Of a stretch of 35,886 bases of DNA, positions 14,745 through 22,530 are shown piece by piece. Both the position numbers and the translations under genes were made by a program. The notes under the pieces were generated by a model. That model ran no database searches. It had not been told where the DNA came from and saw nothing but the letters and a program-made list of their open reading frames with translations. This DNA is from a virus. The stretch is from positions 1 to 35,886 of the IMG/VR virus record IMGVR_UViG_3300031578_000172; one strand, 5' to 3'. Numbering within the stretch: position 1 is the stretch's first letter; each line of letters starts with the position of its first letter.

Positions 14745-15182
14745 GTGAACCCCGAATGCCCGACTACGCCGGAGCGGTCGCGGATCATGGCGGCCATCCC
14801 GTCGAGGGACACGAAGCCCGAGGTGACGCTGAGGCGCGCGTGCTGGCGCATGGGCCTGCGATACCGCAAGCACCGCCGGGACCTGCCCGGCACGCCCGAC
14901 TTCGCGTTCGCGTCCGCCAGGGTCGCCGTGTTCGTGGACGGCGACTTCTGGCATGGGCGGGCGTTCTTCGGGGAAGGAAAGTGCCCCGCGAACAACCGGG
15001 AGTATTGGGCCGCCAAGTTCCTGCGGAACCGCGAGCGGGACCTCACGGCCGACGGGGCGCTGCGCGCGATGGGCTGGCTGCCGCTGCGGGTCTGGGAGTC
15101 GGACATATCAGCGCGCCTCCCCGCCTGCGCCCGCCTGGTCCGCGTGGCCGTCCGCCTCCGCGAGCGTCGCCGCGACGCATAG
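14745..15182 (+). CDS. vsr: Very short patch repair (Vsr)-like endonuclease
   Basis: 145 residues, normal for Vsr. ERSRIMAAIPSRDTKPEV, LRYRKHRRDLPGTPDFAF and VAVFVDGDFWHG are the family hallmarks, with D52 and H70 as candidate catalytic residues. Vsr nicks next to T in T:G mismatches that arise by deamination of 5-methylcytosine. The cysteines that bind structural zinc in E. coli Vsr are replaced here: DFWHGR instead of CFWHGC, and WESD instead of WEC. I recall other DFWHG members of the family, so this is probably a zinc-free branch. It starts at GTG 14745 and overlaps the convergent cytosine methyltransferase by 75 bases at the 3' ends, a natural functional pair. Confidence 0.85.
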   Translation: MNPECPTTPERSRIMAAIPSRDTKPEVTLRRACWRMGLRYRKHRRDLPGTPDFAFASARVAVFVDGDFWHGRAFFGEGKCPANNREYWAAKFLRNRERDLTADGALRAMGWLPLRVWESDISARLPACARLVRVAVRLRERRRDA

Positions 15183-16436
15183 GGCGACCGCCTCCATCAT
15201 CAGCGGCGGGACGGCGTTGCCGACCTGCCGCCACCCCGACGTGTACCCGCCCGCGAGCCTGAACTGGTCCGGGAACGACTGGATGCGCTTCGCCTCCGCG
15301 ACCGTCAGCGGGCGCTTTTCCGCCCAGTGGACCACCGTCGCGAACCCGTGCCTCCCCTGCATGGCCGGCAGCGTCATGGACGGCCTGCCGGGGTGCGGCT
15401 TGACGCAGCTGTTCTGCCCCCTGCCTAGCACGTCCCCCGCGTTGCCGCCCGGCGGGACGTCCCCCCATGCCGCGCCGTACCTGTCCCCGAGCGCGGGCGT
15501 CCCTATGTAGCCTTCGCGAATGCCAATTGCGGGCATGGGGCCGTCCGCCGGCTTGAGCCGCATCGGTGCCGCGCCGCTGGAAACGTGCAATGCCTTGCCG
15601 TCCCTGCCTTGATTAGCTATCCACAGCGTCGGCGCCCTCGTTGCGAGCGCCGCGGGCAAAGGAACGTCAACATCCCATTCTGTCCCCTTCCACCATCCGC
15701 CGCCGTGCGGGACAATCTTCCGCTTCCCTTCGCCGAACAAGTCCCCGATCGCCTCCAGAACGGTCAGCGGCCTGCCGACGGTCGGGCGCGGGTGCCGAGG
15801 GCGGGCGCCGAGGCCTTCCCGGACGCCGACGAACACCAGCCGCTCCCGGCTCTGCGGGACCCCGAACCACATGGCGTTCAGCCGCGCGCAGCGAACGTCG
15901 TACCCCGCCGCCTTCAGCTTGCGCATGCAGTCCGCGAAAACGAGCTTCATCTTGCCCTTGACCATGCCCCAGACGTTCTCCATCACAAACGCGCGGGGCC
16001 GCACCCCCTCCAACAGGCGGGCGAACTCGTTGTACAGCTGGTTCCGCATGTCGCCCAGTTCGCGCTTGCCCGCGGTCGAGAACCCCTGGCATGGTGGGGA
16101 CCCGTCCAGCACGTCGAGCTCACCGGGGCTGGCGCCCGCCGCCTCCATGAGTTCCCCCGCGGACAACTCCCGTATGTCCCCGCCCAGAACAGGCACGCCA
16201 GGGAAGTTGAGGCCGAACGACGCGCGCGCATCGGCGTCCCATTCGGACGCGGCGAGCTCGCGGAACCCGGCCATCGAGTAGCCCAGCGACGACCCGCCGC
16301 AGCCCGCGAACGTCGAGGCGACGGTCGGTGCGCCCGCCCGCCTCGGGGCCAGGTGCCTCGCCCATGCCGCGTCGAGCGCGTCCCGGTAGCCGCTCACTTG
16401 GGCCACCTGTGCCCGCATTTCGGGCACTCGACCCAT
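15108..16436 (-). CDS. C5-cytosine DNA methyltransferase
   Basis: 442 residues with the ordered motifs of the family: I, TFAGCGGSSLG (42-52); IV, DGSPPCQGFS with catalytic C116; VI, MENV with E153; VIII, QSRERL (195-200); and X, GNAVPP (406-411). The target recognition region lies between about 230 and 375, and its specificity cannot be read from sequence. It methylates cytosine in a short site, probably protecting phage DNA from restriction; the convergent Vsr gene repairs deamination damage. No restriction endonuclease partner is seen. It is second in a leftward two-gene unit and overlaps the upstream ParB-like gene by 43 bases if ATG 16436 is used; ATG 16418 is an alternative. Confidence 0.93.
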   Translation of the reverse strand: MGRVPEMRAQVAQVSGYRDALDAAWARHLAPRRAGAPTVASTFAGCGGSSLGYSMAGFRELAASEWDADARASFGLNFPGVPVLGGDIRELSAGELMEAAGASPGELDVLDGSPPCQGFSTAGKRELGDMRNQLYNEFARLLEGVRPRAFVMENVWGMVKGKMKLVFADCMRKLKAAGYDVRCARLNAMWFGVPQSRERLVFVGVREGLGARPRHPRPTVGRPLTVLEAIGDLFGEGKRKIVPHGGGWWKGTEWDVDVPLPAALATRAPTLWIANQGRDGKALHVSSGAAPMRLKPADGPMPAIGIREGYIGTPALGDRYGAAWGDVPPGGNAGDVLGRGQNSCVKPHPGRPSMTLPAMQGRHGFATVVHWAEKRPLTVAEAKRIQSFPDQFRLAGGYTSGWRQVGNAVPPLMMEAVALCVAATLAEADGHADQAGAGGEAR

Positions 16437-17002
16437 TCGACGTCACCCTCCACGGACTCGTCGTACTCCGGCCACCCTTCCGGGGGCTCCGCCGAGACGG
16501 AGGCCAGCAGCGCGTCCAGGGCGTCGCCGTCCACGCTCGTCGGCAGCTCGCCCGCCCCGGCCAGCTTCCTGAGCTGGTCGCCGAACCTGGTGTCCCACAT
16601 GCGCAGGCTGTCCCACAAGGTGAAGTCCCCGCCCATGATCGTGATCTGGTTATGGTCGACGCCGTACGCCTCCGCCGCCGCCTCGCTGGCCGCGTCGACG
16701 CCGAACAGGACCGGGACGTGCCACGCGCCCTCCAGGTCCAGCACCCCGCGCGGGGCGGGGTATCCGTCGCGGCGCATCGCGCCCAGGGCCTCGAAGCGCC
16801 CGTTGCCCTCGCCGAGGCTGCCGCGGCCGTCGTTGAGCTTCGGCTCGAACTTGGGGGGGTCCTTGAACCCGTGGCGCTCGATGGAGCGGACCAGGGAGCC
16901 GACATCGTGGCGCTTCATGTTGCCGTCCCACATCATGGCTAGGTCGAGGGGAACGTACTCGAGGCGGAGCCGCTCGGTGGCGGCCTGCCCGTTCTCTTCC
17001 AT
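16394..17002 (-). CDS. ParB/sulfiredoxin-like domain protein with zinc-ribbon tail
   Basis: 202 residues. RLRLEYVPLDLAMMWDGN, SLVRSIERHGFKDPP and GEGNGRFEALGAMRRDG follow the ParB N-terminal plan: a strand with preferred positions, a helix, then G.G..R..AL. In phages this fold occurs in nucleases, ATPase-like enzymes and DNA modification partners, commonly next to methyltransferases. The C-terminus ends ECPKCGHRWPK, half of a zinc ribbon. ATG 17002 is chosen for its strong aggagga site. It is the first gene behind the leftward promoter at 17119-17147 and is co-transcribed with the methyltransferase. Biochemical role not determined. Confidence 0.75.
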   Translation of the reverse strand: MEENGQAATERLRLEYVPLDLAMMWDGNMKRHDVGSLVRSIERHGFKDPPKFEPKLNDGRGSLGEGNGRFEALGAMRRDGYPAPRGVLDLEGAWHVPVLFGVDAASEAAAEAYGVDHNQITIMGGDFTLWDSLRMWDTRFGDQLRKLAGAGELPTSVDGDALDALLASVSAEPPEGWPEYDESVEGDVEWVECPKCGHRWPK

Positions 17003-17042
17003 CCGTGCTCCTCCTGCGGAGGGCGTGCCGACCCTGTCGGTC

Positions 17043-17077
17043 GTGGGGGGACGGGGGACAGGAACCCCGCCCCCCAC
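17043..17077 (-). promoter_or_regulatory. GC-rich hairpin in the leader of the ParB-like/methyltransferase unit
   Basis: 17043-17056 pairs with 17065-17077 over 13 base pairs with one bulged base; most pairs are G-C. It lies between the leftward promoter (17119-17147) and the start at 17002, in the same relative place as the hairpin at 2973-3004. No T-run follows, so plain termination is unlikely. Confidence 0.58.
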
Positions 17078-17118
17078 TGAGAAAGGAGCTTGGCGGGCGG
17101 CACGAGCCCACCGATTTC

Positions 17119-17147
17119 ATTGTACCACGAAAAGGGGCGCCCGTCAA
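17119..17147 (-). promoter_or_regulatory. Leftward sigma70-type promoter
   Basis: On the minus strand TTGACG (17147-17142), a 17-base spacer and TACAAT (17124-17119). It is back to back with the rightward promoter at 17162-17190; the two -35 boxes are only 14 bases apart, so polymerases would compete. It drives the ParB-like and methyltransferase genes with a 109-base leader. Confidence 0.78.
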
Positions 17148-17161
17148 GGGGAAACTGGCTA

Positions 17162-17190
17162 TTGACAAACTTCTGATTGTATGATACAAT
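17162..17190 (+). promoter_or_regulatory. Rightward sigma70-type promoter P2
   Basis: TTGACA at 17162-17167, a 17-base spacer and TACAAT at 17185-17190. It is followed by GTAATC and the box GAACGAACATTC (17200-17211), then a leader with the same gacaggaggcacg ribosome region as P3. It drives the genes from 17236 through the ArdC-like gene and probably further. Confidence 0.85.
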
Positions 17191-17235
17191 GTAATCATAG
17201 AACGAACATTCGGGACAGGCAAGACAGGAGGCACG

Positions 17236-17667
17236 ATGGCAACGCACGAGGGCACGGCAATAGAGGTCAAGCGACGGTTCGTGAGCAGGGACGGCAGCGG
17301 GGTCCGCGCCGTCGTCTCCCGGAACGGCCGAGACCAGATCGAGTTCAAGTCCTACCAGCACTGGGGAAGCGAGGGGCTGCAGGGGTTGGGCCCGCTGGAG
17401 ATGTCCACGTGGTCCTGGAACTGCGACACCGCCGAGCAGGTCGCGGACGCGTTCGAGATGTTCGACGCGACGCGGCGGCTTTACGAGCAGCTCGGGCACG
17501 AACGGCTGCACCGCACGACGGTCCAATACGGCGGGGAGGACACGGTGCTGGCGATCTGGGCGATGTCCCCGCACAACGCGAGGGAGCAGGCCCTAGCCAA
17601 CGCCGCCGACATGAGCGACGAGGACCGCGCGCCGCTGCAAGGCGCGGCGTGGGTCGAGGCCGAGTAG
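17236..17667 (+). CDS. Hypothetical early protein (143 aa)
   Basis: First gene behind P2, with the ribosome site aggaggcacg. It has a beta-rich first half (IEVKRRFVSRDGSG, RAVVSRNGRDQIEFKSY) and helical segments with ADAFEMFDATRRLYEQLG and NAREQALANAADMSDEDRAPL. I do not recognise the family. Soluble, no signal or membrane segment. Position at the head of an early operon with an anti-restriction gene suggests a takeover or counter-defence role, which is inference only. Confidence 0.7.
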   Translation: MATHEGTAIEVKRRFVSRDGSGVRAVVSRNGRDQIEFKSYQHWGSEGLQGLGPLEMSTWSWNCDTAEQVADAFEMFDATRRLYEQLGHERLHRTTVQYGGEDTVLAIWAMSPHNAREQALANAADMSDEDRAPLQGAAWVEAE

Positions 17668-17692
17668 GCAAAGCCACAAGGAGAGCAACGTA

Positions 17693-18091
17693 ATGGCGAC
17701 CTACACCAAGGCCGAGCTGAAAAGCAAGTTCAACTTCGACTGGTACGCATTCCCGAACCGCAGCGAGGTGGAGATCCGGGTGCCCGAATGGACATCGCGC
17801 TATACCACCCGCCTGCGGCTGTCCGAGAGCCAGGGCCGCGTGAGCGTGGCGCTGCCGGGGCTGGGCGGGACGTTCAACCTCTCATACAGCTATTGCGGGC
17901 AACTGCTCCTGCATGGCGACGGGCCCGTAGCGATCCGCGAGTGGATCGACGGGAGCCGAGGCCAGGCGCGACGCTTCAGGCAGCACCCAACGTACGAAGC
18001 GATGGTCGTCGATGCGGTCTGGATCGGGCTGAAGATGCTCCGGGCGCACGTCGAGACGCTGCGCGCGAGCTGGGGAAGACAGGAGGCATGA
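17693..18091 (+). CDS. Hypothetical early protein (132 aa)
   Basis: Starts MATYTKAELKSKFNFDWYAF and continues with a beta-rich middle (VSVALPGLGGTFNLSYSYCG) and a helical C-terminus (YEAMVVDAVWIGLKMLRAHV). I do not recognise it. An aaggagag site precedes the ATG by 9-10 bases. Its stop overlaps the start of the next gene (ATGATG with TGA), so translation is coupled. Confidence 0.68.
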   Translation: MATYTKAELKSKFNFDWYAFPNRSEVEIRVPEWTSRYTTRLRLSESQGRVSVALPGLGGTFNLSYSYCGQLLLHGDGPVAIREWIDGSRGQARRFRQHPTYEAMVVDAVWIGLKMLRAHVETLRASWGRQEA

Positions 18092-18273
18092 TGCTGATAA
18101 CGGGGAAGTACCCGGACCTACTTTGGCGGGAGATGGTAGACAGAGCGCGGGAGACGGCGACCAGGTCGCACGGGCCGAAGGCAGAGATTCTGTATGCTCG
18201 GTCGCGGCGAGGGATCTTCGTCGAGGTCTACGTCGGCGACGAGAAGGTCGGCGAGTTCGAGGTCGAGGCGTAG
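18088..18273 (+). CDS. Small hypothetical protein (61 aa)
   Basis: MMLITGKYPDLLWREMVDRA, then EILYARSRRGIFVEVYVGDE and EFEVEA: one helix followed by a three-strand pattern. A good aggagg site precedes two consecutive ATG codons (18088, 18091); the first overlaps the upstream stop. Function unknown. Confidence 0.65.
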   Translation: MMLITGKYPDLLWREMVDRARETATRSHGPKAEILYARSRRGIFVEVYVGDEKVGEFEVEA

Positions 18274-18296
18274 GGCACTTTTGACAGGAGGACAAA

Positions 18297-19109
18297 ATGA
18301 AGCTGTCGGCACGGGCAGCGGAGGCGCTTCAAGAAGTAAAGGAAAGGCTGGTCAGCGGCGACGTGGGCGAGCTGGTGAGGATGGCAATCATCGCACGGCA
18401 CCCGGACGACAAGATGCCGTCAAGCGAGTGGAGCTTCAACAACCGCCTGCTCGTCCTGTTCCAGACAATGCTGATGGGCAAGCTGACGATGGATTGTCGC
18501 GGGTATAGGCAATGGCAGGAGACCGGGAGACAAGTCCAGAAGGGTTCCAAGGCAGTGTACATCCTGGTCCCCATCGTCCGTTACGAAAAGGACGAGGTTG
18601 GCGAGATCGAGATGGATGAGCACGGGAACAAGAAGATCAGTTGGCTGTCATTCAAGGCCGTATCAGTGTTCCCAGATTGGGAAACCAAAGGCGACGGCTT
18701 GCCCAAGTTCGACTACACGCCCGCGAAACCGCCGCCCTTGGCAGGCATCGCGGAACGGTTCGGGATCGCCGTCGAGTATGTGCCAGAGATGGTCGGTGCA
18801 TACGGAAACACGACGGTCAACGGCAAGGTGATCGCGCTCGGTTCCCACGAGCCACGGGTATTCTTCCACGAACTTGGCCACGCGGTCCACGCCAGGATTG
18901 CGGGCAACCTCAAGGGCGGGCAAGACCCCGAGCAGGAAGCAGCGGCAGAGTTCACGGCGGCGGTGCTGGGAGCGATGTACGGGTACGACTACACTGGCAA
19001 CGCCAGGGACTACATCGCCGGGTACAACGGGGACGTGGAAAAGGCCGTGTCGGGCGTGCTGGGAACGGTAGAGAAGATCCTCAGCGCGATAGAGGCGGAG
19101 GAGGTCTAA
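18297..19109 (+). CDS. ardC: ArdC-like antirestriction protein with metallopeptidase domain
   Basis: 270 residues with two domains. The N-terminal part (about 1-125) has SEWSFNNRLLVLFQ, DCRGYRQWQETGRQVQKGSK and AVYILVPI, the ssDNA-binding ArdC N-terminal pattern. The C-terminal part has VFFHELGHAVHA (188-199), a zinc HExxH site, with EQEAAAEFTAAVL supplying the third ligand, as in ImmA/IrrE-like and ArdC peptidases. ArdC proteins protect incoming DNA from restriction enzymes and bind single-stranded DNA. It follows early genes behind P2 and fits with the methyltransferase/Vsr pair as a counter-defence set. A ribosome site aggagga is 8 bases upstream of the start. Confidence 0.85.
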   Translation: MKLSARAAEALQEVKERLVSGDVGELVRMAIIARHPDDKMPSSEWSFNNRLLVLFQTMLMGKLTMDCRGYRQWQETGRQVQKGSKAVYILVPIVRYEKDEVGEIEMDEHGNKKISWLSFKAVSVFPDWETKGDGLPKFDYTPAKPPPLAGIAERFGIAVEYVPEMVGAYGNTTVNGKVIALGSHEPRVFFHELGHAVHARIAGNLKGGQDPEQEAAAEFTAAVLGAMYGYDYTGNARDYIAGYNGDVEKAVSGVLGTVEKILSAIEAEEV

Positions 19110-19110
19110 G

Positions 19111-19446
19111 ATGCCAGTATGGTGGGTCGAACAAGCCGAAGGGCCGCACGTCACCGAGATCAAATCCATCGTCACCAGGTACAAGGCGGGCACGGTGGAG
19201 CCGGAAACGGCATACCGCAGGCTGGTCGAGATGTACCGGCAGACGCACGACGGGCAGGAGCCGGGGTTGTCCTGGAAGGAAGTCGAGGGGCGCGGCGCAT
19301 GGGACGTGGACCACTACATCACCGTCCACTTCCCGTTCTATGCGAACCACTGGTTCAGCGGGCGATTTGGGGATTGCGAAACAGCGCGCCGCAGGTTGGA
19401 GCGGCAGCACCCCGACACCAAGTTCGCCGTGGGGTACGAATATTAG
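19111..19446 (+). CDS. Hypothetical protein downstream of ArdC (111 aa)
   Basis: Begins MPVWWVEQAEGPHVTEIKSI and has helices VEPETAYRRLVEMYRQTHDG and CETARRRLERQHP, plus an aromatic middle (HYITVHFPFYANHWFSG). No family recognised. ATG follows the ArdC stop after one base, so it is part of the same transcript. It is the last gene before the palindromic operator at 19489. Confidence 0.68.
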   Translation: MPVWWVEQAEGPHVTEIKSIVTRYKAGTVEPETAYRRLVEMYRQTHDGQEPGLSWKEVEGRGAWDVDHYITVHFPFYANHWFSGRFGDCETARRRLERQHPDTKFAVGYEY

Positions 19447-19488
19447 GTCGGTACGAGCTGACGTGGGCGTGGAGCCCATGGCCGTAGA

Positions 19489-19507
19489 TTTTGTATGACA
19501 TACAAAA
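19489..19507. promoter_or_regulatory. Operator-like 19-bp perfect palindrome
   Basis: TTTTGTATGACATACAAAA: 9-base arms around one central base, perfectly complementary. It sits 15 bases before the TOPRIM gene start at 19522. Near-identical elements precede genes at 21054, 26130 and 29266. An ATG within the palindrome (19495) is in frame with the gene and would add nine residues. Probable binding site of a dimeric regulator, or a hairpin over the translation start. Confidence 0.75.
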
Positions 19508-19521
19508 GAAGGGAGCATCCG

Positions 19522-21015
19522 ATGAACGGCACGATGGACTGGACGCAATTCCTGGACGACTTCGGGAAGGCGATGCTGCGCCGCATAGACGTTGATCCCG
19601 AACGGCTGCCCACGGACCACAACCCGATCACTGACGCGCTGAAAGTATCCGACTTTGTAGCACTGCATGAAGACATGGACGGCTTCTCCAGGATCGCGCT
19701 GAGCAGACTCGCGACCATTTGCCAGATGGCCGTGTTCGACTGGCAGGAAGGGCCCGAGGGCGACGGCAAGCCCAAGGCGCTGCGCCGCCACTGGTACGCC
19801 TGGTACAAGACGCACTTCGCGCAGCCGTTCGCCCGGCAGCTGGGGGACGTCTCCGTCAACGCGCAGGGGATCGAGGAGGTCAACGACCGAGCCTGGGCCG
19901 CGCGGCTGAGCCAGACCTACGCGGAGATGGTCGACTCAAGGGAGGTCACGTACCAGGACCTCTGGGTCGAGGACGCGAGCCGAATGATGGCGAAAAACTG
20001 GGAAGCCCTCTTCCGCGGCTGCAACATCGTCCTCTGCGTGGAGAAGGATAGCCTCTTCGCGGACTTCCAGCCGGCGGCGAAGGCGCTGGGCGCAAAGTCG
20101 GTGTACTCGGGCAAGGGCAAGTCGAGCAAGGCGGCAATAGAGAAGGTGCTCAGGGAGCACTTCTCCTGGACGCCGGGAAATGAGAACCGCACTCCGCTGA
20201 TCGTCCTTCACATCTCGGACCACGACTACGATGGCGAGGCCGTGATCGGGCCGACGTTTGGCGAGCAGGCCCGCCGGTACTCGGACCACGTCTATGAGGC
20301 TCGGGTCGGCGTCAAGCCGGAGGATGTCAGGGCCGCGGGGTATGGCTGGGAAGACTCCTGGTACACGGTCAAAGTGAGCAACAAGGGATACCGCGCCTGG
20401 GCCGAGGAAAAGGGGCTGTTCCTCGCCGTCTGCGAATTCTGCGGGCACCAGTACCCGGTCGTGAGCACGGACAGATGGGACCCGGAGAGCGAGTGCCCAG
20501 AATGCGGCGGCCGGATGGAGGAGATCGACATCGAGGAAAGCCTGCCGCACGGCTTCGAGGTCGAGGCGATGAGGACACGGGACTACTACGGACTGATCGT
20601 CGACGCGCTGCTCCAGGTACTGCCGTTCGACTACATCGTCCGCAAGCTGAGGGAAGAATGCGTAGCGGACGCGGACCAGGCGGTCGCGGCCATCGTTGAG
20701 CGGATATGCGAGGAAAACGAGAACTACCAGGAGCTACTGCAGCGGTTCGAGGAATTGGAACAGATCAAGGCCAGCTTTGAGGCCAGGGTCAGGGCGGACC
20801 TACTGGAGCAGGCAGGGCCGCGCATAAAGGACTTCGAGCACCTGGAAGACGACCCGGAGCCGGACGAATACCGTGAGTACGTCCAGGAAGCCGGCGACTG
20901 GTCAAGCCCGTGGCGCCCGTTCTCCAAGGGACTGCGCACGAAGAGCCTGACGGACAAGGTCGCGGGCATCGCCTGGGGGTCGCTCAAAGGTTTCGTCACT
21001 GAGAAGGTCTGGTAG
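19522..21015 (+). CDS. TOPRIM protein related to topoisomerase VI subunit A / Spo11
   Basis: 497 residues from ATG 19522 (aagggag site). Residues 167-176 ([10 protein letters not shown]) and 227-238 ([12 protein letters not shown]) give the TOPRIM glutamate E174 and the DxD pair D233/D235; between them [10 protein letters not shown] is the nucleotide-fold glycine turn. Upstream, [17 protein letters not shown] and WVEDASR resemble the linker of phage and bacterial Topo VI-A-like proteins, where WYAWYKTHF (91-99) may hold the active tyrosine. A zinc ribbon (CEFC at 304, CPEC at 325) is inserted after the TOPRIM, and the C-terminus is a charged helix. No B subunit is present. It could nick or bind DNA in replication or recombination. 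Family placement is by motif. Confidence 0.65.
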   Translation: MNGTMDWTQFLDDFGKAMLRRIDVDPERLPTDHNPITDALKVSDFVALHEDMDGFSRIALSRLATICQMAVFDWQEGPEGDGKPKALRRHWYAWYKTHFAQPFARQLGDVSVNAQGIEEVNDRAWAARLSQTYAEMVDSREVTYQDLWVEDASRMMAKNWEALFRGCNIVLCVEKDSLFADFQPAAKALGAKSVYSGKGKSSKAAIEKVLREHFSWTPGNENRTPLIVLHISDHDYDGEAVIGPTFGEQARRYSDHVYEARVGVKPEDVRAAGYGWEDSWYTVKVSNKGYRAWAEEKGLFLAVCEFCGHQYPVVSTDRWDPESECPECGGRMEEIDIEESLPHGFEVEAMRTRDYYGLIVDALLQVLPFDYIVRKLREECVADADQAVAAIVERICEENENYQELLQRFEELEQIKASFEARVRADLLEQAGPRIKDFEHLEDDPEPDEYREYVQEAGDWSSPWRPFSKGLRTKSLTDKVAGIAWGSLKGFVTEKVW

Positions 21016-21021
21016 AATAGG

Positions 21022-21040
21022 TTTTGTATGGTATACAAAA
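21022..21040. promoter_or_regulatory. Operator-like 19-bp palindrome (one mismatch)
   Basis: TTTTGTATGGTATACAAAA, with one mismatched arm position, 14 bases before the gene at 21054. The internal ATG (21028) opens a nine-codon leader frame (MVYKKEQAQ) whose stop overlaps the ATG of the gene, so it could couple translation. Confidence 0.72.
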
Positions 21041-21053
21041 AGGAACAGGCACA

Positions 21054-21671
21054 ATGAACGACTTCGAGACGACGGGGCAGGTGCACGCGCTGGCGAGGCG
21101 CGTCGCCGCCCTCTGGGAAGGCTGGGAATACAAAGAGCCGCAGGGAGAGAACATGCCCGTCACCGCGTGGCTGGCGGGGCCGGAGGAGCGCGAGGTCACC
21201 TTGCGGGCGGACCACATATTCGCTCGGTCGGCGGACGGCTGGCGCGTCATCGTGTCCGGCCACTACCCCAGGGACGGCGGCCAGGGCATGCTGCGGCTCG
21301 ACGACGGGGAAAAGCCGCCGCAGATCACGGTCTCCACAAGCAGGATGGTCGGGGAAATCGTCGCGGACATCCGGAGACGGTTCATGCCGCGGTACGAGCG
21401 GTGCTACGAGCAGGCGCTGTCCGAGCGCGACGGCTGGCGGGCACACGTCGGGACGGTCGAGGCCAGGACGCTCACGATCGCCGCCGCGCTGGGAGAGCAG
21501 GCGACGGCCAAGACGCTCGACCTGCGGGGCGAGGTGTACGCGTCGCACCCAGGCGACCACACCTCCGTAAAGGTGGCGGTGTACGAGCGCGAATCCAGCT
21601 GGGACATCCGCTACGCCACGCCCGAGCTGGAGGCGCGGCTCGCGGAGGTGCTGTGGGAGACGCTGCGATGA
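21054..21671 (+). CDS. Hypothetical protein (205 aa)
   Basis: [57 protein letters not shown] and [20 protein letters not shown]: alternating alpha and beta, soluble. No family recognised. The first eleven codons recur, slightly changed, as an isolated fragment at 26709 (MKDFEMTGLVH), showing that this gene start was duplicated or swapped within the genome. It is the first gene after an operator-like palindrome and is coupled by ATGA overlap to the zinc-ribbon gene downstream. Confidence 0.68.
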   Translation: MNDFETTGQVHALARRVAALWEGWEYKEPQGENMPVTAWLAGPEEREVTLRADHIFARSADGWRVIVSGHYPRDGGQGMLRLDDGEKPPQITVSTSRMVGEIVADIRRRFMPRYERCYEQALSERDGWRAHVGTVEARTLTIAAALGEQATAKTLDLRGEVYASHPGDHTSVKVAVYERESSWDIRYATPELEARLAEVLWETLR

Positions 21672-22078
21672 GCAAGAGACGATGTCACGACTGCGGCGTA
21701 TGCGAGGGAGAGATCCACAACTTGGGCTGCGACATGGAAGAATGCCCGTTCTGCGGCGGACAGCTCATCTCCTGCGGATGCGTCTACAGCATACTGATGA
21801 TAGATGTGACTCCTGGAACCTGGACATATTCTCACGGACTTACTGACGAACAGGAATTAGACTGGCTGGAACAGCTTGATGATGTAGGACGCATCCCCTA
21901 CATCGTATACCCGAACCTGTGCGCCAGATGTGGAGCATTGTGGCCCGAACTATTCTCTGTCCCCAATATGCAATGGCAGCGCTACGTACCCAAAAGCCAA
22001 CGGCACAAGATCCTCTGCTGGGACTGCTACTGTGAGATCAAGACACTAATTGATGCAGCGAAGAGAAGGCGAACGTGA
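21668..22078 (+). CDS. Zinc-ribbon protein with [13 protein letters not shown] motif (136 aa)
   Basis: N-terminal [20 protein letters not shown] and [13 protein letters not shown] hold at least eight cysteines and a His, enough for two zinc sites. A second set ([10 protein letters not shown] and CWDCYCEIK) lies near the C-terminus, where a ribosomal or HNH-like knuckle is imaginable. The first block is closely similar to the gene at 31213-31473, so they are paralogues. I recall the GCD.E.CP.CGGQL.SC.C pattern from phage genomes without known function. Starts inside the previous stop (ATGA). GC content drops in its second half. Confidence 0.72.
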   Translation: MSKRRCHDCGVCEGEIHNLGCDMEECPFCGGQLISCGCVYSILMIDVTPGTWTYSHGLTDEQELDWLEQLDDVGRIPYIVYPNLCARCGALWPELFSVPNMQWQRYVPKSQRHKILCWDCYCEIKTLIDAAKRRRT

Positions 22079-22281
22079 AGGCAACCGACAAACGCCGGGC
22101 CCTGAAATGTAGCTGCATGACGGATGTCGACTGCCCGGAGGCGGTGCGGATCCGCGCCAGGGCCAGCAGGTCCTGGGCGTCCTACAAGCGCACGGGCAGC
22201 CTCAAGGCGCTGTCCGCGTGCAGGGCCAGGATCACGGAATACGAGGCGCACCATGCGGCAGCATGCGTACCCGAGCCTTGA
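22075..22281 (+). CDS. Small basic Cys-containing protein (68 aa)
   Basis: [20 protein letters not shown] followed by a basic helix ([18 protein letters not shown]) and [23 protein letters not shown] 22075 overlaps the upstream stop (GTGA). The N-terminal CSC...C cluster could bind metal. No family recognised; overlaps the next gene by 29 bases. Confidence 0.6.
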   Translation: MKATDKRRALKCSCMTDVDCPEAVRIRARASRSWASYKRTGSLKALSACRARITEYEAHHAAACVPEP

Positions 22282-22462
22282 CGAGGCGACGGCGGCGGCG
22301 AGGGAAGGCGCCGCCGCGTGGTTCGCGTACCGCGACCCCGAGCTGGGCGGCTGGGGATGGTACCCGAACTCCGAGCGCCTGGGCACGGGCCGGTGGGTCA
22401 AGGAGCAGTGGATCGAGGAGACGGACGCGGGCCCGGTCGAAGTCGTGGAAACTGGCTATTGA
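22253..22462 (+). CDS. Small hypothetical protein (69 aa)
   Basis: [20 protein letters not shown] followed by FAYRDPELGGWGWYPNSERL and an acidic end (EQWIEETDAGPVEVVETGY). ATG 22253 is chosen because upstream of it the frame is Arg/Gly/Pro shadow sequence of the neighbour. The stop overlaps the -35 box of promoter P3. Function unknown. Confidence 0.62.
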   Translation: MRQHAYPSLDEATAAAREGAAAWFAYRDPELGGWGWYPNSERLGTGRWVKEQWIEETDAGPVEVVETGY

Positions 22463-22487
22463 CAATCCCCCCGTTTCGTGATACAAT
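22459..22487 (+). promoter_or_regulatory. Rightward sigma70-type promoter P3
   Basis: TTGACA at 22459-22464, a 17-base spacer and TACAAT at 22482-22487. The upstream 12 bases (ggaaactggcta) are identical to those of P2. Downstream GTAATC and the perfect 5-2-5 palindrome GAATGAACATTC (22497-22508) match P2, as does the leader up to gacaggaggcacgATG. Confidence 0.87.
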
Positions 22488-22530
22488 GTAATCGTAGAAT
22501 GAACATTCGCAGGCACGGACAGGAGGCACG

